Positions 1 to 7,433 of a DNA stretch of 59,851 bases are shown here, piece by piece. The position numbers and the translations under genes are program-made. Position 1 is the stretch's first letter. Each line of letters begins with the position of its first letter. The DNA lies in assembly GCF_016653295.1 (NCBI RefSeq), contig NZ_NHSF01000073.1:1-59851 (forward strand), given 5' to 3'. The stretch is from Halochromatium salexigens. Its GTDB lineage: Bacteria; Pseudomonadota; Gammaproteobacteria; Chromatiales; Chromatiaceae. The notes beneath the pieces are model-generated. The model was not told the origin of the DNA, made no database searches, and saw nothing but the letters and a program-made list of their open reading frames with translations.

Positions 1-106
1 CCACCTCGACGACATAGCGCGCCAGGTGCCCTTCGGGCAGCCAGTCCTGTAACGACAGGGGCAGCTCTAATGGGCGGTCGCGATCGATCGAGCGGAAGTT
101 GGGCAT
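1..106 (-). mobile_element. Transposase N-terminus (IS1182-like), cut by window edge
   Basis: The reverse strand from an ATG at 106 reads 35 codons beginning MPNFRSIDRD and continuing with a WLPEGHLARYVVEV-type motif. This is the familiar N-terminus of IS1182/IS5-like (DUF772) transposases. The rest of the gene lies outside the window. The IS end should lie somewhere in 107-180, but I cannot define the terminal inverted repeat without the other end. It borders the orphan restriction gene and may have displaced its partner genes (inference). Confidence 0.75.
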
Positions 107-181
107 CGGCGTTTGTCCTGAAGGGGGACGACAGTCTACTAAGTCGGCAAGCGGGCGGCAGCAGTCAAGTCCGACGGGCTG

Positions 182-211
182 CTAGTCCAGCAGACCACCG
201 CCGAGTAGCTG
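182..211 (+). repeat. Degenerate copy of an hsdR 5' segment
   Basis: These 30 bases match 639-668 inside hsdR (codons about 11-20) at 26 of 30 positions. The copy has a TAG stop where hsdR has TAT, so it is not coding. Similarity stops on both sides. It looks like debris from an earlier rearrangement of the hsdR 5' end around the neighbouring toxin-antitoxin remnant. Confidence 0.55.
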
Positions 212-284
212 GACGCTCGCGACAGCGAACATGCGTGTTGCTATCCTGATGTCAACTCATCTCATTCTGCGCGAACGGGTGCCT

Positions 285-551
285 ATGGCCACGCAACTCG
301 ACCGCATTACCCTGGATCCTGCCGTCATGGGAGGCAAGCCCTGCATTCGCGGTCTGCGGGTGACGGTGGGTACATTGCTCGGACTCATGGCAACGGGGGT
401 TAGCCGGGAGCGCATCCTTGCCGCCTACCCTTACCTGGAGCCTGAGGATCTGGACGCAGCGCTCGCCGATGCCGCTTGGCAACTGGAGGAACGCGAAGAA
501 GATCTGACGGCAGCTCGTCGAGTCACTACGGCGCTTCTGCGCCGACCTTGA
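285..551 (+). CDS. DUF433 family antitoxin-like protein, toxin partner lost
   Basis: An 88-aa protein from the ATG at 285 (MATQLDRITLD); an upstream in-frame ATG at 231 would add 18 unconserved residues. The core has the DUF433 hallmark 'DPxVMGGKPCIRGLRVTVG' followed by a helical 'YPYLEPEDL' stretch, a winged-helix-like fold used as antitoxin to DUF5615 (PIN-like) toxins. The normal end of the family is near EEREEDL. The last ~15 residues here are out-of-frame reading of the toxin's tail, so this C-terminus is artificial. The protein probably still binds DNA but has nothing to neutralise (inference). Confidence 0.75.
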   Translation: MATQLDRITLDPAVMGGKPCIRGLRVTVGTLLGLMATGVSRERILAAYPYLEPEDLDAALADAAWQLEEREEDLTAARRVTTALLRRP

Positions 552-612
552 GTCCGGTGCTTTGCTGCTGATCGAGCCCGGACGGAGCCGAGTGCGAGTA
601 CTTCCTCTTTGA
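508..612 (+). pseudogene. DUF5615 toxin remnant (C-terminal ~34 codons)
   Basis: In the frame starting at 508, right after a TGA, the sequence reads RQLVESLRRF, then CADLESGALLLIEPGRSR and VRVLPL, then stop at 610-612. A basic 'EPGRxRVRxLPL' tail is how DUF5615 (Mut7-C/PIN-like) toxins end. The N-terminal catalytic part is absent, so the usual DUF433-DUF5615 pair has lost most of its toxin by an internal deletion. The stop codon overlaps the TTG start of hsdR (TTGA). Confidence 0.6.
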
Positions 613-3600
613 TCTCCGCCCACTATAACGAAGACACCCTGGTCCAGCAGACCACGGCCGACTATCTGCAACAGCAGCTCGGCTGGGAGTCGGTGCTGGC
701 CTACAACCACGAGGACTTTGGGCCGGACAGCCTGCTCGGGCGTTTGTCCGACCATGAGGTGGTGCTCACGCGTCCACTGCGCGCTGCACTGGAGCGGCTG
801 AATCCGGGCTTGCCGGAGCCGGCCTACGAGGACGCGGTGCGGCAGTTAACGACCAGGGTGGCATCGCAAGGCATCGTCGCCGCGAACCGTGATAAGTACG
901 CGCTGATCCGTGATGGCGTGCCCGTGGCCTTCCGCAACGCCAAGGACGAGCGGGTGCGAGATCGGTTGCGCGTCATCGACTTCGACGATCCGGACAACAA
1001 CGACTTCCTGTGCGTGCGCGAGCTCTGGGTGCAGGGCGATCTGTACCGGCGGCGGGCGGACATCGTCGGCTTCGTCAACGGGCTGCCGCTGTTGTTCGTC
1101 GAGTGCAAGGCGCTGCACAAGGATCTGCGCACCGCCTATGAGCAGAACTATTCGGCCTATCAGACCGAGATCCCGCACCTGTTCCATCACAACGCGGTCG
1201 TGTTGTTCGGCAACGGCCACCAGGCGAAGATCGGCTCCGTCACCAGCCAGTGGGGCCACTTTCACGACTGGAAGCGCCTGGCGGAGGAGGAGCCGGGTGC
1301 GGTGGATATGGAGACGCTGCTGAAGGGCGTCTGCGACCGGGTCAATTTCCTGGACCTGGTGGAGAACTTCATCTTGTTCGACGACGCCTCTGGCGAGACG
1401 CGCAAGATCCTAGCCCGCAATCACCAGTTTCTGGGCGTGAACCGGGCGGTGCAGGCGGTGCTGGAGCGCGATGCGCTGGCAAGGCGTCTCGGCGTGTTCT
1501 GGCACACCCAGGGCTCTGGCAAGAGCTTTTCGATGGTGATGTTCACCCGCAAGGTGCACCGCAAGCTGGGCGGCAACTTCACCTTCCTGGTGCTAACGGA
1601 CCGAGACGATCTGGACACTCAGATCTACAAGACCTTCGCCGGCTGCGGGGTGGTGGATCACGACCGCGACCCCTGCCGTGCCGCCAACGGCGGTCACCTC
1701 CAACGGCTGCTGGGCCAGCACAAGTCTCACGTCTTTTCGCTGATTCAGAAGTTCCACAAGGACGCGGACACCGCCTATTCCGAGCGCGACGACATCATCG
1801 TCATCACGGACGAGGCGCACCGCACGCAATACGGCACGCTGGCGCTCAACCTGCGCAACGCGCTGCCCAATGCCAGCTATATCGGCTTCACCGGCACGCC
1901 GCTCTTCAAGGACGACGAGATCACCCGCCGCGTCTTCGGCGATTATGTGTCCACCTATGATTTCCAGCGCGCCGTGGACGACCGAGCCACGGTGCCGCTC
2001 TACTACGACGCCCGCGGCGACAAGCTGGGGCTAGCCATCGGCGACCTGAACGAGCGCATCGCGGAGACGCTGGAGGCACTCGAAGCGGACGACATCGACG
2101 TCGCCCAACGCCTAGAGCGCGAGCTAAAGCGCGACTATCACATCATCACCGCCGGCAAGCGCTTGGACCAGGTGGCGCGGGATTTCGTCGAGCATTACTC
2201 GACCGCCTGGGAGACCGGCAAGGCCATGCTGGTCTGCATCGACAAGGTCACTTGCGTGCGGATGCACAAGCTGATCGAGTTCTATTGGCAAGAGCGCATC
2301 AAGGCGCTCGACGCAGCGCTCAAGCCCGGGCGTCGCGAAGCTCGCATTTCGCGGCGAGGAGGTCAGGTCTGGGACGAGCAGGAGGATACCGACCTGGCCC
2401 GCCAGATCGCCTGGATGCGCGAGACCCGGACTGCGGTGGTGGTGAGTGAGGAGCAGGGCGAGGTGGCCAAGTTTCAGCAGTGGGACCTGGACATTGTCCC
2501 GCACCGCAAGCTCATGAAGGAGGGTATGGAGCTGCCGGCGGCGATGCGCGCGAAGCCCCAGTTCCAGCACATGCAGCGCATGGCGCTGGACGATGCCTTC
2601 AAGGAGGCCGAGCACCCGTTTCGCATCGCCATCGTCTGCGCCATGTGGCTGACCGGCTTTGACGTGCCGAGTCTGTCCACGCTCTATTTGGACAAGCCGC
2701 TCAAGGCCCACACGCTGATGCAGGCCATCGCCCGCGCCAACCGCGTGCACGAGGGTAAGAACAATGGCCTGATCGTCGACTACTGCGGCATCCTTAAGCA
2801 TCTGCGGCGGGCGCTCGCAACCTTCGCCGGCACTGGACCTGATGGGGACGACGAGACCGACCCGGCCAAGCCCGACGATGCGTTGTTGGAGGAGCTGACA
2901 GAGGCGATCGCGTTGGTGCGCGGCTTTCTTAAAGAGCGTGGGGCAGCCTTGGATGACGTCATCGAGAAGACCGGCTTCGCCCGCAACGCCGCCATCCTCG
3001 CCTGCAAGGAGGCCGCCAACGAGAACGATGAGACCCGCAAGCACTTCGAGATCCTGTGTCGGCAGGTGCTCAAGACCTTCAAGGCCTGTATCAACGTCGC
3101 TGGCATCAATGCCCATCGGCCCGACCGTGATGCCATCAACGTGGTCTACAAACAGTTGCAGCAGGATCGAGAGCAGGCGGACATTACCGACATCATCCGC
3201 GAGCTACATCAGCTGGTGGACGAGGCCATCGAGACCAAGCCAGCGCGCGCGGACGAAGAATCCGCGACCTACGACATCAGCCGGATCGACTTCGAGCGGC
3301 TGAAACAGGAGTTTGAGCGCTCCCCTAGAAAGCAGACCACAGTCCAAAACCTGAAGAGCGCCGTCGAGCAACGACTCAAGCGGCTGCTCCAGCAGAACCC
3401 TCTTCGCACGGACTTTCAGCAACACTACGAGCAGATCGTCACCGATTACAATCGCGAGAAAGACCGCTTGAGCATCGAGCAGACCTTTGAGGCCCTGCTC
3501 AGATTGGTGCAGGAGCTGGATGCGGAAGAGGACCGAGCGGTACGCGAAGGCCTGGACGAGGAGTCGCTGGCGGTGTTCGATCTGTTGAAGAAGCCGGACC

Positions 3601-3884
3601 TCTCGGCAGGCGAGATCAAGCGCATCAAGGTCGTCGCGGTGGAGCTGCTGGAGACCCTCAAGGCTGAAAAGCTACGCGTCGATCACTGGAAAGACAAAGA
3701 GGCGACCCGCGATGCCGTTCGCCAGGCGATCCATGACCACCTGTGGAGCGACGACACCGGCCTGCCGGTGGCGCAGTACAGCGACGAGGATGTGCAGAGT
3801 CGGGCGGACGACGTCTACCGCCACGTATTCCGCGCCTACCCGATGGTCCCGTCACCCTTCTATCAAGCGCCGGCTGTGGCATAG
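609..3884 (+). CDS. hsdR: Type I restriction enzyme R subunit (orphan HsdR)
   Basis: A 1091-aa ATP-dependent motor and nuclease subunit of a type I restriction system, which would work with HsdM/HsdS to cut unmodified DNA after translocation. The start is TTG at 609, giving the family N-terminus MISAHYNEDTLVQ. Visible parts: HSDR_N nuclease domain with D151 and VECK (E165, K167) of the PD-(D/E)XK site; Walker A TQGSGKS at 300-306; DEAH box at 401-404; helicase motif 'GFTGTPL'; motif VI 'QAIARANRVHEGKN'; and a long charged C-terminal helical region that normally contacts HsdM. Length is normal. No hsdM or hsdS is found downstream, and upstream there is only toxin-antitoxin debris and a transposase, so within this window it is an orphan. 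Partners could lie beyond the IS. Confidence 0.93.
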   Translation: MISAHYNEDTLVQQTTADYLQQQLGWESVLAYNHEDFGPDSLLGRLSDHEVVLTRPLRAALERLNPGLPEPAYEDAVRQLTTRVASQGIVAANRDKYALIRDGVPVAFRNAKDERVRDRLRVIDFDDPDNNDFLCVRELWVQGDLYRRRADIVGFVNGLPLLFVECKALHKDLRTAYEQNYSAYQTEIPHLFHHNAVVLFGNGHQAKIGSVTSQWGHFHDWKRLAEEEPGAVDMETLLKGVCDRVNFLDLVENFILFDDASGETRKILARNHQFLGVNRAVQAVLERDALARRLGVFWHTQGSGKSFSMVMFTRKVHRKLGGNFTFLVLTDRDDLDTQIYKTFAGCGVVDHDRDPCRAANGGHLQRLLGQHKSHVFSLIQKFHKDADTAYSERDDIIVITDEAHRTQYGTLALNLRNALPNASYIGFTGTPLFKDDEITRRVFGDYVSTYDFQRAVDDRATVPLYYDARGDKLGLAIGDLNERIAETLEALEADDIDVAQRLERELKRDYHIITAGKRLDQVARDFVEHYSTAWETGKAMLVCIDKVTCVRMHKLIEFYWQERIKALDAALKPGRREARISRRGGQVWDEQEDTDLARQIAWMRETRTAVVVSEEQGEVAKFQQWDLDIVPHRKLMKEGMELPAAMRAKPQFQHMQRMALDDAFKEAEHPFRIAIVCAMWLTGFDVPSLSTLYLDKPLKAHTLMQAIARANRVHEGKNNGLIVDYCGILKHLRRALATFAGTGPDGDDETDPAKPDDALLEELTEAIALVRGFLKERGAALDDVIEKTGFARNAAILACKEAANENDETRKHFEILCRQVLKTFKACINVAGINAHRPDRDAINVVYKQLQQDREQADITDIIRELHQLVDEAIETKPARADEESATYDISRIDFERLKQEFERSPRKQTTVQNLKSAVEQRLKRLLQQNPLRTDFQQHYEQIVTDYNREKDRLSIEQTFEALLRLVQELDAEEDRAVREGLDEESLAVFDLLKKPDLSAGEIKRIKVVAVELLETLKAEKLRVDHWKDKEATRDAVRQAIHDHLWSDDTGLPVAQYSDEDVQSRADDVYRHVFRAYPMVPSPFYQAPAVA

Positions 3885-3899
3885 ATCGCGACGGACAGC

Positions 3900-4040
3900 A
3901 TGATCCACCGCGAGGCGGTTGCAGTTTGTCTGGAAGAGATAGACCGGTGCATCGACCTGCTCGGAGCCGATCACAGCGATCATTTCGTCCTGACACAAGC
4001 TAGTGCTTCTATTGAGACCAGTAAAACGATGTTAACTTGA
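3900..4040 (+). CDS. Small hypothetical protein, 46 aa
   Basis: An ATG-initiated 46-codon frame beginning MIHREAVAVCLEEIDRCIDL, starting 15 bases after the hsdR stop on the same strand. The first half looks helical and acidic. I do not recognise a family. It sits where a co-transcribed small gene could be, but no good ribosome binding site is visible, so it may be chance. Confidence 0.3.
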   Translation: MIHREAVAVCLEEIDRCIDLLGADHSDHFVLTQASASIETSKTMLT

Positions 4041-4098
4041 ATTTAGTATCGAAAATTCAGATACTTTGGTCGATGCTAGCACCTCCTTCCAAATCCCG

Positions 4099-5250
4099 AT
4101 GAGCGAATACCAATCTTTCGAATTCCAAGCCCTCGACCAGCCCTTGACGTCCGAAGAGATGGCCGAGCTGAGACGCTCGTCGTCACGTGCCGAGATCACG
4201 CCCACCCGGTTCTGGAACGAGTACAACTGGGGTGATTTCAAGGGCAACCCGCGGCGTTGGATGGAGCGCTATTTCGATGCCTTCCTCCACGTCGCCAACT
4301 GGGGCTCGCACTGGCTGATGGTGCGCCTGCCTCGTGCGCTGATGAGTGTGAGCGAGATTGGTGACTATCTGCTCGAAGACGGGCTGGAAGGCTGGGAGAC
4401 CGAAGAGCATCTCGTGCTGTCCTTTCGGTCGGAGACGGAAGATCCGGGCTGGGAGGAGGGCAGTGGCTGGCTATCAGCCCTGATTGGTGTCCGCACGAGT
4501 CTGATGCGTGGCGACCGTCGCAGTCTTTATCTCGGCTGGCTGGCACAGGCCGGGGGTGGCTATCTGGATGAGTGCTCTGCTGAGCCGGCCGTTCCGCCCG
4601 GGCTGGGCGAGCTGGATGCCACCCATCGCGTCTTGGCCGACTTTCTTCGCATCCCGGACGATTTGGTTGTCGCCTCTGCTGAGTCGAGTGCGCCGCTGGA
4701 AACGCGAGGCGTCAGTGCAGCGGACATCGCGCGCTGGGTGGCCGAGCGTTCGGTCGCTGAGAAAGACGCCCTGCTCACGGAGCTGATCGTCGGCAACCAA
4801 CCTCACCGTCTCGCGGTGCTGCGGCAGCGGCTTGAGCGCGAGCTGCATTCGGTCGATGCCGGAGAGGGGACGGATGTGCGCAGGACGGTGGGCGAGCTAC
4901 TCGCGCGCGCCGATACCATCCGCCAAGAGCGCCAGGCACGCGAAGCGGCGGCACGGGCTGCCGAGCAGACCCGCAAGGCCGCCGAAGCCGCCGCGGCACG
5001 CAAGCGCTATCTCGCCGCGCTGCGCGGTCAAGAGGATGCGCTATGGCGCAAGGTCGATGACTTGATCGAGCACCGTCATGCATCCTCCTACCAAGAAGCG
5101 GTGGAGCGGCTCAAGGATCTGCGCGATCTCGCCGATGCCGATGACGCGCTCGACGCCTTTTCCGCTCGCCTTCGACGCCTTCGTGACCTACAGAGCCGCA
5201 AGTCAGCGTTCATCCGCAGACTTGATCAGGCCGGTTTGGTTGGTAAATGA
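4099..5250 (+). CDS. Conserved hypothetical protein with C-terminal coiled coil
   Basis: A 383-aa protein. I chose the ATG at 4099 (MSEYQSFEFQALDQPLTSEE) because homologues known to me begin 'MSEYQxYEFxAxDxPLTxxE'; a TTG at 4066 would add 11 residues. The N-terminal half carries 'NxYxWGDFKGNPRxWMERYFDAFLxxANWG', a pattern recurring in uncharacterised bacterial proteins often encoded beside SWIM zinc-finger genes. Residues ~270-330 are alanine/arginine-rich and likely form a coiled coil; the end is also helical. It overlaps the next gene by 4 bases (ATGA), so the two are probably translated together. Function unknown. Confidence 0.75.
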   Translation: MSEYQSFEFQALDQPLTSEEMAELRRSSSRAEITPTRFWNEYNWGDFKGNPRRWMERYFDAFLHVANWGSHWLMVRLPRALMSVSEIGDYLLEDGLEGWETEEHLVLSFRSETEDPGWEEGSGWLSALIGVRTSLMRGDRRSLYLGWLAQAGGGYLDECSAEPAVPPGLGELDATHRVLADFLRIPDDLVVASAESSAPLETRGVSAADIARWVAERSVAEKDALLTELIVGNQPHRLAVLRQRLERELHSVDAGEGTDVRRTVGELLARADTIRQERQAREAAARAAEQTRKAAEAAAARKRYLAALRGQEDALWRKVDDLIEHRHASSYQEAVERLKDLRDLADADDALDAFSARLRRLRDLQSRKSAFIRRLDQAGLVGK

Positions 5251-5462
5251 ATCGTCTCAATCTGATGGGTGAGACCGTGCGGGTGCTCGGCATGATCGGC
5301 AGCAACGATGAGTGTCTGACCGATATGGCGGTGGAGGTGGAATGGGCTGGGAGAACCTTTGGCGTTCCGCTCTCGAACCTGCAAGGAATCGATGTTGACG
5401 AGCACACGGCAGAAGCCATCGCGGATTGGCATTACTGGTTGGCGACCGGTCATCGGCTATGA
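5247..5462 (+). CDS. CcbP-like calcium-binding domain protein
   Basis: A 71-aa acidic protein whose start overlaps the previous stop by 4 bases. It carries the pattern 'GExVRVLGM', 'DECLxxMxVEVEWxGRTFxVPLSNL' and 'AIADWHYWLATG', which I associate with the C-terminal part of CcbP-type calcium-binding proteins (Calci_bind_CcbP). The family assignment is from memory of the ADWHYW signature. It is shorter than full CcbP proteins, lacking their N-terminal half, and may be a stand-alone domain working with its upstream partner. Confidence 0.6.
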   Translation: MNRLNLMGETVRVLGMIGSNDECLTDMAVEVEWAGRTFGVPLSNLQGIDVDEHTAEAIADWHYWLATGHRL

Positions 5463-5502
5463 CGTCTGACGCACAGTGATGCGACTCGCTTGACAGACGC
5501 TG

Positions 5503-6413
5503 ATGGACATCGACCAGGTCAAGACCTTCCTCGCGGTGGCCGCCAACGGCAGTTTCTCGAGGCCGCCGCGCAGGTGCATGTCACTCAGTCGACCGTGAGT
5601 GCGCGCATTCAGAGCCTGGAGCAGCAGTTCGGTACCCGCTTGTTCGTGCGCAATCGCTCTGGGGCCAGCCTCACCCATGCCGGCGAGCGGTTCCTACGTC
5701 ACGCCAAGACACTGCTGTTGACTTACGAGCAGGCGCGCCATGAGGTCGGTCTGTCGAGCCGCTTTCGCACCAGCCTCACACTGGGCGCGCGCATTGCACT
5801 CTGGGACAGTCTGCTGCCGCGCTGGATCGGGCGCCTGCGCGCCAACCGGCCGGATGTGTCGCTGAACACCGAGATCGGCTTCGAGGAGGATCTGATGCGC
5901 CGGGTAATCGCCGGCACCATGGACCTGGCGCTGATGTACAGTCCGCGACAGGCCGCTGGCATCGAGGTGGAATACCTCTTCGATGAGACCCTAATACTGG
6001 TTGGTCCCGACCCGGAGCGGCGTCAGCTTGACGACAGCTATGTCTATGTCGACTGGGGGCCGACCTTCTTCGCTCAGCATCGTCAGGCCTATCCAGAGCT
6101 GGAGCGCCCGGCGCAGACCGCGAATATCGGCTGGCTCGGCCTGCAGCTAATCCTCGCCAACGGCGGGACCTGTTTCGTGCTGGAGCGGGTCGCGGCGTCC
6201 TATTTGGACGGCGGCTGCCTGCAGCGCATCACCGATAGCCCCAGCCTGCGGTTGCCGACCTATGTGGTCTATCCATCGGATGGCGCATCAGGCGTCATTG
6301 ATACTGCGCTCGAGGAGCTGCGTGTGCTCATCGCCGCAGAGCAGACTGAGACTGACCCTCTGGGCTCCTATTATGAGTCAGCCGAGGTTGGCGAGGTCAG
6401 CTCGGAGTCCTAA
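5503..6413 (+). pseudogene. LysR-family transcriptional regulator, frameshifted
   Basis: The natural start ATG at 5503 reads MDIDQVKTFLAVAANGSF and then runs into an early stop. The adjacent frame continues with LEAAAQVHVTQSTVSARIQ, the rest of a LysR winged-helix domain, and a full substrate-binding domain to 6413. One C appears missing in 'agtttctcgagg' (5551-5562): restoring it gives an uninterrupted regulator of ~303 aa. As written, no complete HTH can be made; the downstream frame could start only at a TTG (5490) that encodes an unrelated leader. Either the gene is inactive or this is a base-calling error. Confidence 0.8.
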
Positions 6414-6524
6414 CCTCAGGTGAGCAACGGCTCGGTATGGCAGCCTTCCAAGGCGCCATCCGAGAGCCGCGGGGGGCCTGTGCCTGAGCGATAGGCGGCG
6501 AGGAAAACGCCCAGGAGATGCAGA

Positions 6525-7109
6525 ATGTCACGCGGCGAGCAACATGAAGTTGGCTGCAGACACTCGTCAGAGGTCGACGAAGGGCTCTGGCCCTCGGCTG
6601 ACAATCAGCAACAGGTTGAGCGTCTGCGCGCCGCCGTTGGCGAGATGATCTATGTCGCTGAGCTGCGCGAGACCGAGGTCCAGCTCGCCGTGCAGCTTAG
6701 CGATCATTCCTATCAGCTACTCGGCGTGATCGAATTTCCGCGGCCGGACCCGGAGCGGGGGCTAGCACCGCATCTGATCTTGCTCGATGACGGGCGCGGG
6801 GTTAACCTTGGACGTATCGTGCGCATCAGTTACCAGCCGTTCCAACCAGCCCCGGAGGAGGTGCTGTATCTGGATCGCGAGGCCGATCAGAAACTGCTGT
6901 TCGCCGATCGGAGGCTGTCGCAACGCTTCATCTCCGAGCGCAGGCAGTGCTCGGCCAAATGCTCGGGCACTTCGTCGATGCCATCGCCAGCTAAGCTCGA
7001 GCAGGCGGTATCGGTTGAGGCGGCAGCGGAGAGGGTGGTAGATGCAGGAGGCGGGGAAGCGCCCAACGGGACCGGCAAAGGTGATTCCAGCAGTGAAGAG
7101 GGCTCCTGA
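6525..7109 (+). CDS. Hypothetical protein, 194 aa
   Basis: ATG at 6525 with AGGAG about 9 bases upstream. Residues ~25-125 look like a compact beta-rich domain (MIYVAELRETEVQLAVQL, LLGVIEFPRPDPERG, HLILLDDGRGVNLGRIVRI); the last 50 residues are low-complexity Ala/Glu/Ser. No catalytic motif and no family recognised. It follows the broken LysR gene on the same strand and may have been its target or neighbour. Confidence 0.6.
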   Translation: MSRGEQHEVGCRHSSEVDEGLWPSADNQQQVERLRAAVGEMIYVAELRETEVQLAVQLSDHSYQLLGVIEFPRPDPERGLAPHLILLDDGRGVNLGRIVRISYQPFQPAPEEVLYLDREADQKLLFADRRLSQRFISERRQCSAKCSGTSSMPSPAKLEQAVSVEAAAERVVDAGGGEAPNGTGKGDSSSEEGS

Positions 7110-7281
7110 TTAGGGGTGGGCCGGCGCACGACAGGCCTGCGGCCAGTGAAGCGCAGCGACCAGAATTCATGAGCTCGCGGGGCGAGCCACAACCTTCCTC
7201 GCCAACGCACTCGAGAACTCGGTCATTATCCAGGGCAGACCAATGCGGTGAGCACGAAGCCCGTTGAACACCAGAGACAAT

Positions 7282-7404
7282 CTTGAGTTTTTTTTGATAG
7301 ATGAGTCTGGAGATCAGGGTGCATGGAGGTTGCTTTCAGCATTCGCCATTGAGTGGAATGAGCGGTCAGCGAGCCCTTCTCGGCATCTGAGGCAGGCCGG
7401 TTAG
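7282..7404 (+). pseudogene. DUF3800 N-terminal remnant
   Basis: A frame without a start codon reads LEFFLIDESGDQGAWRLL and continues to a stop at 7402-7404. '(F/I)xDESGxxG' is the N-terminal signature of DUF3800 proteins, a family common in defence islands. Only ~40 codons remain. The rest of 7110-7433 holds nothing else I recognise. Confidence 0.4.
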
Positions 7405-7433
7405 CTTGAGAAAACTAGCGCTCGGTTTCCGTC

